This document shows positions 49,375 to 60,950 of a DNA stretch of 64,000 nucleotides, piece after piece. The translations under genes were made by a program, and so were the position numbers. The number at the start of each line of letters is the position of its first letter. Positions within the stretch are counted from its first letter, which is position 1. The notes under the pieces were generated by a model that did not search any database, was not told where the DNA came from, and saw only the letters and a program-made list of their open reading frames with translations. Source of the stretch: Zygnema cylindricum (taxonomy: Eukaryota; Streptophyta; Zygnematophyceae; Zygnematales; Zygnemataceae); assembly GCA_037447655.1 (NCBI GenBank), contig JBBHKE010001544.1:257970-321969 (forward strand), in the 5' to 3' direction.

Positions 49375-49378
49375 AACT
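49367..49378 (-). promoter_or_regulatory. Copia B primer-binding site
   Basis: AGTTATGGGCCC directly after the LTR, one mismatch from the element A site and complementary to the anticodon arm of initiator tRNA-Met. Again the gag ATG (49374-49372) falls within it. Confidence 0.75.
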
Positions 49379-50397
49379 TGCAATTCTGTGTCCTCCATTG
49401 GACGACAGAATACAGGAAGCCTCTAGATAGTTTTTAACTAACCCACTTCAAGCCAAAATCGGTGCTGCCCAAGATGGCAAACTAACAGTTTGACTTCACC
49501 CCTGTGTAGCCAGGACTCCCTTGAGTTCGTAGGAAAAAGTATCAGTGAAAACATCCAACCAGCTGATTAATTAAAAGGTGGCAAAGATGCCAAGTTTATA
49601 CAAACTCTCAAAGGGAGAGAGGTTACTACCTACCAAATTCTCTAAGTCCTAAACCCCTCTCACAACCCCTATCTACTGACGTACGAACCAATCAGATGAC
49701 TGTAGGGTACAGAAAGGTACTACGACCGATGTACTTTCCGATGTACTTTTTGTATGGCTTGTGTACGGGAAAGCCATTGAGTGGACACGTGTCCACTTTT
49801 AACTCGTCTTTATGTTCCAAAAATATATCTGCGACCAAATTTAATCCCTCCACGTGGCGCCATGTCATGCCACGTCCACAAACGCCAAAATGACCATTCC
49901 GCGATCTTGGCATTGATATATGCCGTTGGATTAAATATGACATTAAATGTGAGCCGTTGAAACAAATGTCTGATTCATTTGTTTCGTGCAAGATAATGTT
50001 CGCACTATATAACACTTGGTTCTATGTTCTTTCGTCCGTCATTCCGTTAATCGAATCCATGATATGAACACTGTTTAAATAATTATCAAACCTAATCAAT
50101 CCTAACGGACTTCTACGACAAACAGGTTAGAGCTAACGACTACGCCGCGCTTTGCCGGTCGGTGGTTCGAGTCCTGCCGGACTCAACCTTTTATTGGGGG
50201 TGACATAAGTCACCCTTTAGTCTTGCCTACTTAGCTAGGACAGCCATGGCTCAACCACCCTCTATATCCCTCAGTGACTACAACAAGTATGGTGGGTAAA
50301 GAGAGGAGGTGGAGGCAGGCTGTCCGCCTTTTTCTTTTCTGATTTTATTGAACTATTTAGACCTAGAAAATACTATATAAAACTATTAATTTCAACA
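49379..50397 (-). repeat. Copia B 5' LTR
   Basis: On the minus strand it starts TGTTGAAATTAATAG and ends GAATTGCA. Shares its 3' end and most of its body with the element C LTR at 57520-58506. Contains on the plus strand (antisense to B) a tRNA-like segment with B box GGTTCGAGTCC at about 50163-50180. Confidence 0.85.
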
Positions 50398-51599
50398 TAA
50401 AACATTAATTATACATACTAAAAACTGTACTAATATTTATTATACAAACTAATAACTGTGCTAATACTAATGTTACAGAATAATAATTGTACCAAAACTA
50501 ATGATACAAACTCATAACTGTACTCATACTGATTACACATACTAATAACTTTACTAATACTGATTATACGTACTATTAGCTTTAGTAATACTGATAATAC
50601 ACAAATAATTAGTATGAATATTTCGTATTAGAATAGTTATTTGTCTGCATAAATAGTATTAGTACAGTTATTAGTGTGTATGATTATTATTAGAACAATA
50701 GTTAGTCTGTATATTGAGTAATATTACAGTGCTTAACCTGTATATTTAGTATTAGTACAGTGCTTAATCTGTATATTTCGTATTACTAGCCTTTGTAGTC
50801 TGTGTAATTAGTAGTGTTGTGTATCGGTAAAAAACTTATCGCGATAACACCGATACCGATAGTTATCGTTATCGAACGGTCAGCGGTCCCGATAAATTTG
50901 TACTTTCTGTACTTTCTGTCCGGTAAACTGAACGGAAATTTACGTGAAATGTACGGCTTTTTACGGGAAATGTACGGAATTTGACGAAAAAATACGTTGC
51001 ACTATGTAGTACTTTTTGGGCGGTTAACTGTACATAAATTTGACGGGAATGTACGGAATTGTACCGATAAACTGATTATCATGAAACGGTAAAAAGACGG
51101 CGGTCTCAAAGTACAACGGATGCAGAATAACATTATGCGCGCGGCTAGAATCGAACGGACGACATTCAATGATAAAATAAGAGCGGACGGTCAGCGTGAG
51201 CGCCGACATCTCAGAATGGCTTTTTTGGCGGTACTAACACTAAATCTACAGACTAATAACTGTAAGAATACTTATTATACAAAATGTACTAATACAACTT
51301 GCATAAACTAATAATGTGTTGAAACTAATTTAAGAGACAAAGAAATGTACTGATAATAATTGTACAGGCTAATAACTATGATAACACTTATTATGGATAC
51401 TAATAACAAAACTATTACTAATTCTACAAACTAATAACTATGTTAATACAAAGATACATACGAATAGCTGTACTAATACTAATTATACATTACTAACAAC
51501 TATACTATGACTAATTATACAAGGTAATAACTGTACGAGCACTATTTATAAAGACTAGTAACTGGATTGTACCAGACTAGTTATACATACTAATAACGG
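50398..51599. repeat. AT-rich tandem array of TAATAACTGTAC-type units
   Basis: Loose short-period units built on ACTAATAACTGTACTAATAC fill about 50398-50815 and 51235-51599. They are interrupted by a 0.4-kb insert (about 50818-51235) with GTACGG-rich sequence and no recognisable coding. The non-LTR element below is embedded in the same array. Confidence 0.65.
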
Positions 51600-54500
51600 A
51601 AAAAAATGGTTGACTTTATTAAAAAGCGCGATGGTAAACCATCTAAGTCTATGAAAACAAAAGGAAGTAGCACGGCAAAAACTGATAAACTACATGTCGA
51701 GGAAGAAACAAAAACAATAAGAAAGGCAAAAGAAACGAAAACACGAAAAGATGGCTAGTAGACGGAAAACACCCAAAGAAGAAAAAAACAACAAACAAAA
51801 CATCAAAGGAAAGGGCTAACACTTATCAACAAAACCCCAATATAACTAAAAATCTACGCAAAGCAACCACGTAAGTCCCCAAACCCTGGAGGAGCACGAG
51901 GAGGGAGTTCCAAGACACATCGACGATCCATAGCCGCAATAGACGATCCAAGGAGGATGGAAGCCTGCACTCGTTGTAGGGCCACCGATAAACGTTAACG
52001 GTAAAAGGAAGTAAGTACTGAAACCGACGGGTCCCCGGGTCCTCGTCGCTTTGAACGAACGCCGACCATAAGCACGAGGAACTCGTCTAAAGCCACACCC
52101 AAACTACCAAATATCTTGACCACCATCAGAATGAAACCATCCATAACATCGCGATGGGCATAATCACGCTCTTTCCTCTTAGCCGCGTCGCGTGCGGCCA
52201 CACTCACATGTCAAGCTGCTTGACTGACAACTGTATCAGAGGTAGGGTTTGCCAAAACAACGTCACCAAATGTACGACGCATACCATGAAGTAGTACAAT
52301 GTCAATCTGACGGGAAAAAATAATGTTGGAAACTTCCTGACAAACAGAATATCCCCCCTAGGAAGCGATAGTAGCAATGGTGTCTCGAATCGTGTCGTGC
52401 GCCTAAATCAACTCTCCTCCCTGGGAGCAACGAAGCAAATAAACGCCGTCGAACTCAAGAACGTGGTCACATGAGCAAACAAGAGAGCCAAGTAAAGGTG
52501 GGTGAGGGAGGCCAAGCCGAAACCTAAGGGTCGTGGTGAATTGAGCCGAGGTGAATTAGAGGGTATATAAGATAGGGATAGCCAATAGCCAAGCTTCGAA
52601 ACAAGGTCCGCCATAGGAAAGAAAGCGTGCACACGAAGTATCCGAAGGAAGCGCCTCGAAAAGCTTGGACTTAAGAGCGGCGACAACCTTATCAGAAATA
52701 GATTCTTGAACACGTGCAACTGATGTCGAAACAAGAGTGGAAAGAACTGGCATATCCGCGATAGCAGCAGGAGTAAGAGAACGATATGCATTGAGAAGGG
52801 ACCCTTAGAAGGCGCGCACACCTTCCGAAACTTGGAGTACAACGGTAGCAAGAATATGAGTGTCCCCATCCAAAAAACGAGAGACAATAGTGGAGGCAAC
52901 AAGGTACCAGCTTCCCAAATAGGCAGCGGGAGCAACACGCGCCGTCGACACTAAACCCAAACCACCTGAAGAGACTGGAAGAAAAGCCTAGATATAGGCT
53001 GCACGTTTTGACTCCTGATCAAAAGCCCAACGACCTAACATAGTATAAAGGACGTCCATGAGGCGATTGTCAAATGCAGAAAGGGACGACACAAAAGTAG
53101 GAGTGGGAGGGGAAGTACGAGTAAGGAAGGAGGGGCGATGGGGGAAACATCGGGTCAAAAGTGCAAAAGCCACTTGGGGATCATAAAGGTTAGGAAGGTC
53201 ATACACATGGGACAAATCTGTCTGAAGAGCAGAATGAAGAAATTGTTTGATGTAAAGATCAGAACTGAGCGGGCAGCCTAACACACGAATTCCTTCGGAT
53301 AAAGGTGGGGTCTGAAAACTTGGAGGGGGAGTGAAACAAGAAGGAAAAGCACGGGGAGACCAAACAACACACTTAGTGGGTTGGATAAAAAGATTGATTT
53401 CGGCCAAACTATCTTTGAAAAAAGTGTAGGCCCGTAAAACTTGGTTCCAAAGGACCAATAATGTGTGTGTCGTCCACAACTGAAGGGAAGAGGCAAGATG
53501 GAAAAGCGGCCGCGGAAGCTCAGAGAGCGCGGCAATGAGCAAGGGCAAACAAAGGCCCCCCAAGAGGATCGCCTTAACGAGTGCCAGTCGTGGAAGAAAT
53601 GGGGACCAAATTACCATCAATGCCAAATGAGAGGCTGCCACTCAAAGAATAAAAGGCCCTCACAAATGGAAATATCTCGACAATTGGAGAAGGTGCAACC
53701 ATAAGCTCGGAAAAATGGCATTACGATCCACTTTATTGAAAGCATCAGAGACATCAACTTGAAGGACTAAATAATCCGGATGGGAATCCAACAATGCTCA
53801 AATCCTGTGGACCACAGCTTCGCAACCTCCCCGGGTTCCCACTCCAAACTGATGAGGAGAGAAATAATCATGGAAAGCGGGTTGGAGTTGGATGCATATG
53901 GCACGAGCCACCAATCGGTACAACACCTTGCCCACGGCAATAGGAAGGATTCCCCTATTGGGTTTGGTGACAACTACAAGGCGGGAAGCCATGAGGAGAT
54001 CGCAAAAACGAGAGGGGACAATGCCACCGGCAATAAGAGAACAAACTCGAAAGAACATATCAAAACCACAAGCACCTGATTCCACAGGCAAAACGTTGCA
54101 AAATAACTCATAAAATGTGCCTGATGGACCCCTTGTTGAAAGATGTGGAGAAGTCGTAAGGGCTTTAATAAAAGCGTCTCGATCTAGGATGAAACACTTT
54201 GATGGCTCAAAGGTGTGAATAGAGGGGGATTGAGGGGTGGGAGCCGGTGGATGGAGAGCTCGGAGAATCTCGATAGTCTTAGTAGACTGAGGAGCAAGAT
54301 TTAATGGTTGGAGGGCCCGACCCGCTCGAGAGAGCTCACCAACTCGGCCCAAATAAACTGCACGCCGATAAGAGGATGGTACATCTGAAGTCTTAGGTCT
54401 TCCACGTGGTGTGAAAGAAGCACTCCTAGCTCGATCCTCATACTCGGCGTGAAGGGCCTTCCAATCACCTCAAAGGAATCCTCGGCATTGAGCCATATTT

Positions 54501-54964
54501 TCTCGCGCCCCGCTACCACCTCCACGGTGTGGTAAGACTAGAACCTAAAGAGAAAACATAAAAAAGTGGTGCCCAGATCCAACATCCGTGAAATCAAAAC
54601 AAATATAGGTCAAAGGGAGGTGGAGGGCGTCCTATACTTTAATCCGCACAGCCATGGGGATCCGCGTGTATAATCGTGGACGGGGGGATCCCAAATCATA
54701 CGCTCCAAGCACGTCTAATTCGAGTACAAATGTCCAATCTTAGCTTGTAGGTCCAGACGGGAGTGCGGTGGAAAAAAGGGTACTAGTGGATGGGCCGCCT
54801 TGGGCCAAGAATCGTCGACAACTCTTTGTATGCCGGGTAATACCGGCACCCGACGCAAAACGGTTATGGCACCCAATACTTTCTATCCCTGTTGAGGCTT
54901 GTTTGCGGGGTTTAGGTGGAGCAGGTGAGGGAGAGAGAGGGGGCTAGGATGCTTGGTCGGACAT
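51600..54964 (-). mobile_element. Decayed reverse-transcriptase retroelement (non-LTR type)
   Basis: Minus-strand reading starts near ATG 54964 (MSDQAS then a stop). RT landmarks are split over frames: KPNRGILPIAVGKVLYRLV and FSPHQFGVGTRGGCEAVVH (about 53800-53960); VVDDTHIIGPL in place of a YxDD site (about 53450-53480); GIRVLGCPLSS (about 53270); and a C-terminal region with a CSCDHVL/RCSQGGE-like Cys-His signature and QIDIVLLHGM (about 52290-52480). No LTRs seen. The right-hand 3' end lies near 51600, inside an AT-rich array. Stops and frameshifts show it is dead. A C-terminal nuclease is possible but unproven. Confidence 0.75.
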
Positions 54965-55163
54965 AGTTATTGAATGAGAGGGCGATGCATATGTGTGTGT
55001 GTTTGTGTGTGTTTAAATGTGTTTAAGTATCGGTTTTTGGGTGTGTAAGTGGTATATAGGGGGGGGGGGAGAGAAACGTCAGAATAATTGGTTTTTTTTT
55101 TTTTTCCGAATTGGAAGGGGAGGGGAGGTGGGGGGGTTCAAGTATCGGTTTTTGGGTGTGTAA

Positions 55164-55266
55164 GGGGTGTAAAGGGAGGGGGGGGGGGGGGGGGGGGGGG
55201 GGGCGAAATGTCAAAACAAATGATTTTTTTTTTAGTGTTTGTGTGTGTGTGTGTGTGTGTATGTGT
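55164..55266. repeat. Poly-G tract and GT microsatellite
   Basis: A G run of roughly 38 nt, broken by a single A near its start, ends at about 55203. It is followed by a T run and a GT/GTGTGT block to 55266. Flanked by two copies of AAGTATCGGTTTTTGGGTGTG (55025 and 55140). Confidence 0.85.
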
Positions 55267-55398
55267 ATGATAAAATCGCTATATAGGTGGATGAAGAGTT
55301 TGACAATTGATGGGAGGGGGGGAGGTGGCCAGTAATGACAAAGGGGGGTTGCACCTATGGTTTTGCCGATGTTTGTGCAGGTGGTAGTGGCCGCAGGC

Positions 55399-56045
55399 CG
55401 GATCAACAGGTACATAGTAGCGCGAAATAGTAAATGTCGTGTAGTGAGGAGGAACACGACAAGATTAGATCCGCAGGTACATAGTAACGCAAAGTAGGAA
55501 ATTTCGCGTAGTGAGGAGGAAGACAACAAGATTAGATCCGCAGGTACATAGTAGCGTGAAGTAGGAAATATCGCGTAGTGAGGAGGAAGACGACAGGATT
55601 TGATCCGCAAGTACATAGTATCGCGAAGTACGAACTGTCGCGTAGTGAAGAGGAAGACGACAGGATTAGATCCGCAGGTACATAGTAGGGCGAAGTAGGA
55701 AATGTTGCGTAGTGAGGAGGAAGACGACAAGATTAGATCCAAAGGTACATAGTAGCGCAAAGTAGGTAATGTCGCATAGGGAGGAGGAACACGACATGAT
55801 TAGATCGGCAAGTACATAGTATCGCGAAGTACGAATTGTCGCGTAGTGAGGAGGAAGACGACAAAATTAGATCTGCAAGTACATAGTAGCGCGAAGTAGG
55901 AAATATCGCGTAGTGAGTTTGGAAGACGACACGATTAGATCCGCAGGTACAATGTAGCGTGAAGTACGAAATGTTGCGTTGTGAGGAGGAAGACAACAGG
56001 ATTAGATCCGCAGGTACATAGTAGCGCGAAGTAGGAAATGTATCG
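55399..56045. repeat. 67-bp satellite, about ten copies
   Basis: GATCCGCAGGTACATAGTAG recurs at 55468, 55535, 55602 and 55669 with exactly 67-bp spacing and continues to about 56045. Units carry GCGCGAAGTAGGAAATGTCG and GTGAGGAGGAAGACGAC. The long open frame on the minus strand is only the repeat read through, since 67 is not a multiple of 3 and indels restore the frame. Confidence 0.92.
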
Positions 56046-57101
56046 TCTGTAAACAAGTTTTTACAAACATGTTCTGAATAAAGTGGCTCTACGTAAGTTG
56101 ACGATCAAATCTGTAAAATCGTCAAAAATTTGGAAACCGACCATTTTCGTATGAAAATCCGTAGTTGCGTATCACGTACGTGTGCTTCGCAAGTGTACCG
56201 TGTCAATGTACCTTAGAGATCTCCTTCACTCTGCTCATTTTCAGGAAAAAACCGTATTTCTTTTCGGCAAAGATTTTACGGTCACCTTGTCCGAAGGCAC
56301 GTGACTTTAGGGACCTGTAAAAATTTTCATTTTTCATTGACGCACGTGTCTATCGTCTAAGTGTAGCGAATCGATCGGTTCTGTATTGGTGCACCCACCT
56401 CCGCGAAGTGGGTTCACCAATACAGAGGCGGATGGAGCGATTGCTTCGCAAATGAAGACGAAAGTGTAATCGGACGGTCGATGTCTTCCCCCGGATACTT
56501 GGAGAGTCGTAATCTTATTTTTTGTAATGTTGTTTTCAGGAAACTCACAAAAATATAGTACGACATGGTACGGGCAAATACAAAATTATGTATTAAACAT
56601 CACTTTTCGTCTGATGTAACCTTGCCCTAAATCGAAAGCGAGAAGCAAACGGGACCTGCCGATCAGAAAGTCCAAGATTGCTCTGTACTTTTCTGCTAAC
56701 ATTTGGACTGGAGTGAAAAGTCCTGTACTTTTGGTCCTATGAGTGCGATTTTATTGTATGGAATGATGCGCAGTCCGGACTGAAGCTCGTACTTTCATTC
56801 TACAAAGTACGGCCCGAATTGGGATACGTGACATGACATACTATAGATTGTACACACTGCACAGTATGATTCTATTTCGTTCTTTACGTATTAGGCCTCT
56901 ATTCCATTAAGCGGTCCCAGTAAACATGCGGAGGCGTCTATTTGTAGCTTTTACTGGCAAGGTGTTCCATTACGTCGGGCCAATAAACAACGTTTCTCAA
57001 TTATGAGTGGCGTCACGTAGGTTAGAGTCCAGGTTTTTAAAATCTTAAAAAAATCTTCAAACGGAAAGTCAGAACGAAATATCTGTACCAGCGGAGGTAC
57101 T
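56046..57101. other. Gene-free interval after the 67-bp satellite
   Basis: No coding, RNA gene or long repeat that I can support. Confidence 0.45.
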
Positions 57102-57324
57102 ATGCATCGTGAATCGCTATTAGCGTCAATGTTTTTTTCGCCACTTAAAACGTTTTTCCTCTGTACACACTTGTAGGATTTTCAATTTGAGACCGCTAAT
57201 CGGAAGCTGAAAATGTTACCTTTCAATCGCAGCCGTTAGATCCACAATCCTACAAGTGTGTACGGTGAAAATATGTTTTAAGTGGCGAAAAAAACATTGA
57301 CCCTAATAGCGATTCACGGTGTAG
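57102..57324. mobile_element. MITE family 1, copy 4 (best preserved)
   Basis: Left CATCGTGAATCGCTATTAGC, TTTTTTTCGCCACTTAAAAC; right TTTTAAGTGGCGAAAAAAAC and AGCGATTCACGGTGTAG; nearly symmetrical for ~100 bp each side. No coding capacity. Confidence 0.85.
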
Positions 57325-57519
57325 TTAATGATTCTTACGAAAAGTTTGCGACCAAATTTTAGTTTTGAAATTGAAAATCAAAATTTCGAAACGGAATGGC
57401 AAAAAGGCGCCGCAAACTTTGAAGGTTAGCGGATGTCAGAAAGAGCGTGCGAGGATGTTTTCGGTTGACCTTCATCCAGCGTGGCGGAAGGCACATGGCG
57501 TGTACGACGTGTTCGTTTC

Positions 57520-58506
57520 TGTTGAAATTGTTATTTTTATATGGTATTTTCTAGGTCTGAACTTTGTACAAAATAGAAAAGGTGGACAGCCTGCCTCCGC
57601 CTCCTCTCTCTTCCCACCATACTTGCCGTAGTCACTGAGGGATAGAGAGGGTGGCTGAGCCATGGCTGTCCTAGCTTAAGCAGGCAGGGCTAAAGAGTGA
57701 CTTATGTCACTCTCAACAAAAGGTTCAGTCCGGCAGGACTCGAACCTCCGACCGGTAGAGCGCGGCTTAGCCGTTAGCACTAACCAGTCTGTCGTAGAAG
57801 TCCGATAGCATATATTAGGTTTGATATTTACTTAAACAATGTTACGTCTATGAATTCGATTAACAGAATTACGAATGAAAGAACATGGAACCAAGTATTA
57901 TATAGTGCGAACATTATCTCGCACGCAAACAAATGAATCGGACATTTGTTTTCGACGGCGGACATTTAATATCGAATCTGATCCGACGGCGTACATCAAT
58001 GCCGAGATCACGGAATGGTCACTTTTGGCGTTTATGGACGTGGCGTGACGTGGCGCCACGCGGAGGGATGACATTTGGTCGCAGTAATTCCGGCGAACAT
58101 AAGGACAAGTGAAAAGTGGACACGCGTCCACTTAATGGCATTGCCGTACATGGGCCGTACAGAAAGTACATCGGCCATAGTACTTTTCTGTACTTTACAG
58201 TGATCCGATTGGTTTGTACTTCAATAGATAGGGTTTGTGAGAGGGATTTAGGACTTAGAGAATTTTGGTAGATAGGAACCTCTCTTTGAGAGTTTGTATT
58301 AACTTGGCATTTTTGCCGACTCATAACTTATCGGCTGGTTGGCCGTTTTCAGTGATTCTTTTTGCTACGGACTCAGGGGAGTCCAGGCTGCATAGGGGTG
58401 CAGTCAAATTGTCAGTTTGCCTTCTTGGGCAGCATTGGTCGTGGCTTAAAGTGGGTTAGTTAAATACTATCTAGAGGCTTCCTGTATTCTGTAGTCCAAT
58501 GGAGGA
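57520..58506 (+). repeat. Copia C 5' LTR (end hidden by gap)
   Basis: Begins TGTTGAAATTGTTATTTT and matches the copia B LTR up to CCAATGGAGGA, where the N run starts; the last ~12 bp and the primer site are not visible. Carries an antisense tRNA-like segment with B box GGTTCGAGTCC (minus strand, about 57733-57743). Confidence 0.85.
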
Positions 58507-58516
58507 NNNNNNNNNN
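58507..58516. other. Assembly gap (10 N)
   Basis: Ten N between the LTR end and a point near the end of integrase. About 3 kb of gag-protease-integrase expected here is absent, so either the gap length is nominal or the element was internally deleted. Confidence 0.95.
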
Positions 58517-58789
58517 AGTAGCAGGTAAAGACCAGAAAGGAGCAAAAGAAGGAGCCAAACTTGGCCTTCGACACTGAGGTTCTCTCCCAGTGAGAGTCAG
58601 TCTATAAAGGGAAGGAGACGTTCCAGTTCAACTTGGCCTCAAGCCAATCTTCTTAAACTTAGATTGAGTAAAAACCTAAGCTAGGATTAAGATTGGCCAA
58701 ATCACATAAATTTACCTATAAACCTGAAGGGAAGTAGGTACTGATGGTTCACAAAATGATCTTATTACAGAAGGGAAGGCACTAGTATA

Positions 58790-60865
58790 TTAGTTTGGAA
58801 GTCAAGTGTTTAGTCTAAACACAGAAAAATCTGATTGGAAGCTAGATGCACGGGGAAAGCCGGGATACCTTCTTAGGTATGATGAAAATGTAAAGGGATA
58901 TAGATTATATGATCACGGAAGGGAAGACATTATTCTAGTAAAACACTTGGTAGTCATGGATGAAGGGAAGTCCAAATATCCATTTAAATACACTAAACCG
59001 GTTAGAATTAGGATCGAATCCAAAAATGAGTTAGATTCAAATTCTTCTAACCGAACTCCGGTTCAACTTGACCTTGCAGAGGAAGGGAAATATCTGACTG
59101 AGAGTGACCCTCTCTTGGAGTCACAGCTTCCGGTTCAAACCGAGGAAGAAAACGAGGAAAGACCAGAAATGGACGATGAACGTCCGGAGATGGACTCCAC
59201 GGATAGGGGAGAAGATGACGTTGTTCAGAGAAATCCGAGATTACCCTTCATGCCAGCGTCGGAGTTTGAAGGAGGAAGGAGAAGTAGCAAAAGGCTTCAA
59301 AAGAGACAAGTGAACAAGGTAACTAAGCTGTCACATTTGAGCGAACCCCAGACTTACTCGGATGCAGTTAATAGTCCGGAACATAATAGATGGGTGACAA
59401 CTATTAATGATGAGATGCCTTCCATTATGGAATCAAACACATGGGAGTTGGTGGATTGTCCTCTGGAATAGAAAGCCAAAAGGTTGCAAGTGGGTGTTTA
59501 AGTTGAAGCTCAATCCGGATAACACTATCGAGGGATACAATGCCAGGTTAGTGGCAAATGGGTTCACACAGAAGGAGGGAATCGATTATGAGGAGATCTT
59601 CGCTCCGGTTGTTAGATTTCCCTTCGTCCAAATTCTACTAAGTCTAGCGGCAGCGGAAGACATGGAAGTGAACCAGATGGACATCAAAACTGCTTTCATA
59701 CACGAAGAATTAGAAGAATATATCTTCATGCGACAACCAGAAGGATTTGTGGAGAAAGGAGAAGAAAGTAAGGTGTGCAGAATGATAAAGTCTCTTTATG
59801 GACTAAAGCAAGCTCCACGCCAATCGAACAAGAAGTTGGACGAGTTTTTGACGAATTTGGGATATATCCGAATCATTTCGGATCATTCCATCTATTTATT
59901 TTAGGAAGAGGAAGGTATAATTTTCATTGCCATATATGTTGATGATTTGCTTGTTTTGAGTTACTCAATACAGAAATTAATAGATTGAAAAAGGATCTAA
60001 AGAGTCGATTTGAAATGAAAGATTTGGGGGAGGCAAAGTATATTTTGGGAATTCAGATGGAGAGGGATGGAGAAAAGAAAACAATTAGACTAACTCAAAA
60101 GGAAGCAATTGGAAATATGCTTGAAAATTTTCAAATGGATAAAACAAATAGTTGTACGACTCCAATGGACTTAAAAGAAGGGAAATGAGGGGAACTCAGA
60201 AGAGGGAGTCTTGATCTTGGATAATGAGTTAGGACTTGAGAAAAGCAAGTCCATGCAAACTCTGCCATACAGACAGGTTGTCGGTAGTTTGATCTATTTT
60301 ATGAACGGTACTCGTCCTGATATAGCAGCACCTGTGGGGGTATTAAGTAGGTGTTTGAATGATCCTAGGAAAAAAAATTGGGAAGCAGCCAAAAGGGTCA
60401 TGAGGAACTTGATAGGAACAATAGATCTATAGTTGCATTTGGGAGGGGATAATACTGACATCACCACTTGGAGTGATGCCAAATATAGGGATGCTCCAAT
60501 GACAAGGTGTACGTCTGGGTATGTGTTATATGTTCGGAATGGAGCTTGCAGTTGGAGCAGCAAGCAACAAAAGCTGATTGCTTAGTCCTCCATGGAGACT
60601 GAGTATATGGCCTCTTGTTCGGAAGTAAACAAATTAATGTGGGTGAAATCTTTGCTTCAAGAATTGGGATATATGAAAAATAGAGTGCAAAAGATATTTT
60701 GTGACGATCAAGCTGCGATTGCAATTGCAGCAAACTTTAAGCATCACTTTAAAGCAAAACATATGGATATTCGTTTGAGCTTTGTTACAGAGAAGGTTGA
60801 GAATAAAGTAATTAGTTTGGAATATAGACGAGATGGAGAGATGGTAGCACATATGATGGCAATGA
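58790..60865 (+). pseudogene. Copia C pol remnant (integrase end, RT, RNase H)
   Basis: Starts with GSQVFSLNTEKSDWKLD-type integrase C-terminus, then an acidic linker. RT has CKWVFKLKLNPDN, DYEEIFAPVVRFPF, SLYGLKQAPRQSNKK, a stop after SDHSIYLF, and IYVDDLLVLSYS in a shifted frame. RNase H shows QVVGSLIYFMNGTRPDI and METEYMASCSEVNKL. It ends inside VAHMMAM at about 60865. Fewer stops than in element A but not functional. Confidence 0.88.
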
Positions 60866-60925
60866 AATTCTATGGGCTCCATTGCCACACAGAATTCGCA
60901 TATCCAAATAAGCTAATCTAGATAG

Positions 60926-60950
60926 TGTTGTTTTTAGAAAGCTTTAGTCC
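60926..60950 (+). repeat. 25-bp start of an LTR, joined to inverted integrase
   Basis: TGTTGTTTTTAGAAAGCTTT-AGTCC on the plus strand equals the first 25 bases of the LTR at 63581 (which reads on the minus strand). The next base onward is minus-strand integrase of element D. No LTR body is present. Confidence 0.8.

Larger units (their letters stand above)
45570..50397 (-). mobile_element. Ty1/copia element B, 3'-truncated
   Basis: Minus-strand element with a 5' LTR (50397-49379), primer site and gag-pol running down to about 45570. The sequence there leaves the copia reading in the middle of the RT-RNase H connection (after a GCCAAGAG), and no RNase H end or 3' LTR follows. LTR and coding parts are close to element C and more distant from A. 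Confidence 0.88.
57520..60865 (+). mobile_element. Ty1/copia element C, internally missing and 3'-truncated
   Basis: 5' LTR from TG at 57520, interrupted by a run of N at 58507-58516, after which integrase C-terminal, RT and RNase H coding continue to about 60865. There the RNase H end changes into unrelated sequence. No 3' LTR. Close relative of element B. Confidence 0.85.

Noticed and set aside
55023-56056. Minus-strand frames with repeated CTCGSN units
   Set aside because: The 67-bp satellite and GT tract translated; not a protein gene.
57727-57805. A functional tRNA gene
   Set aside because: B box is perfect but stems mismatch and no acceptor stem pairing is convincing; reported only as tRNA-like.
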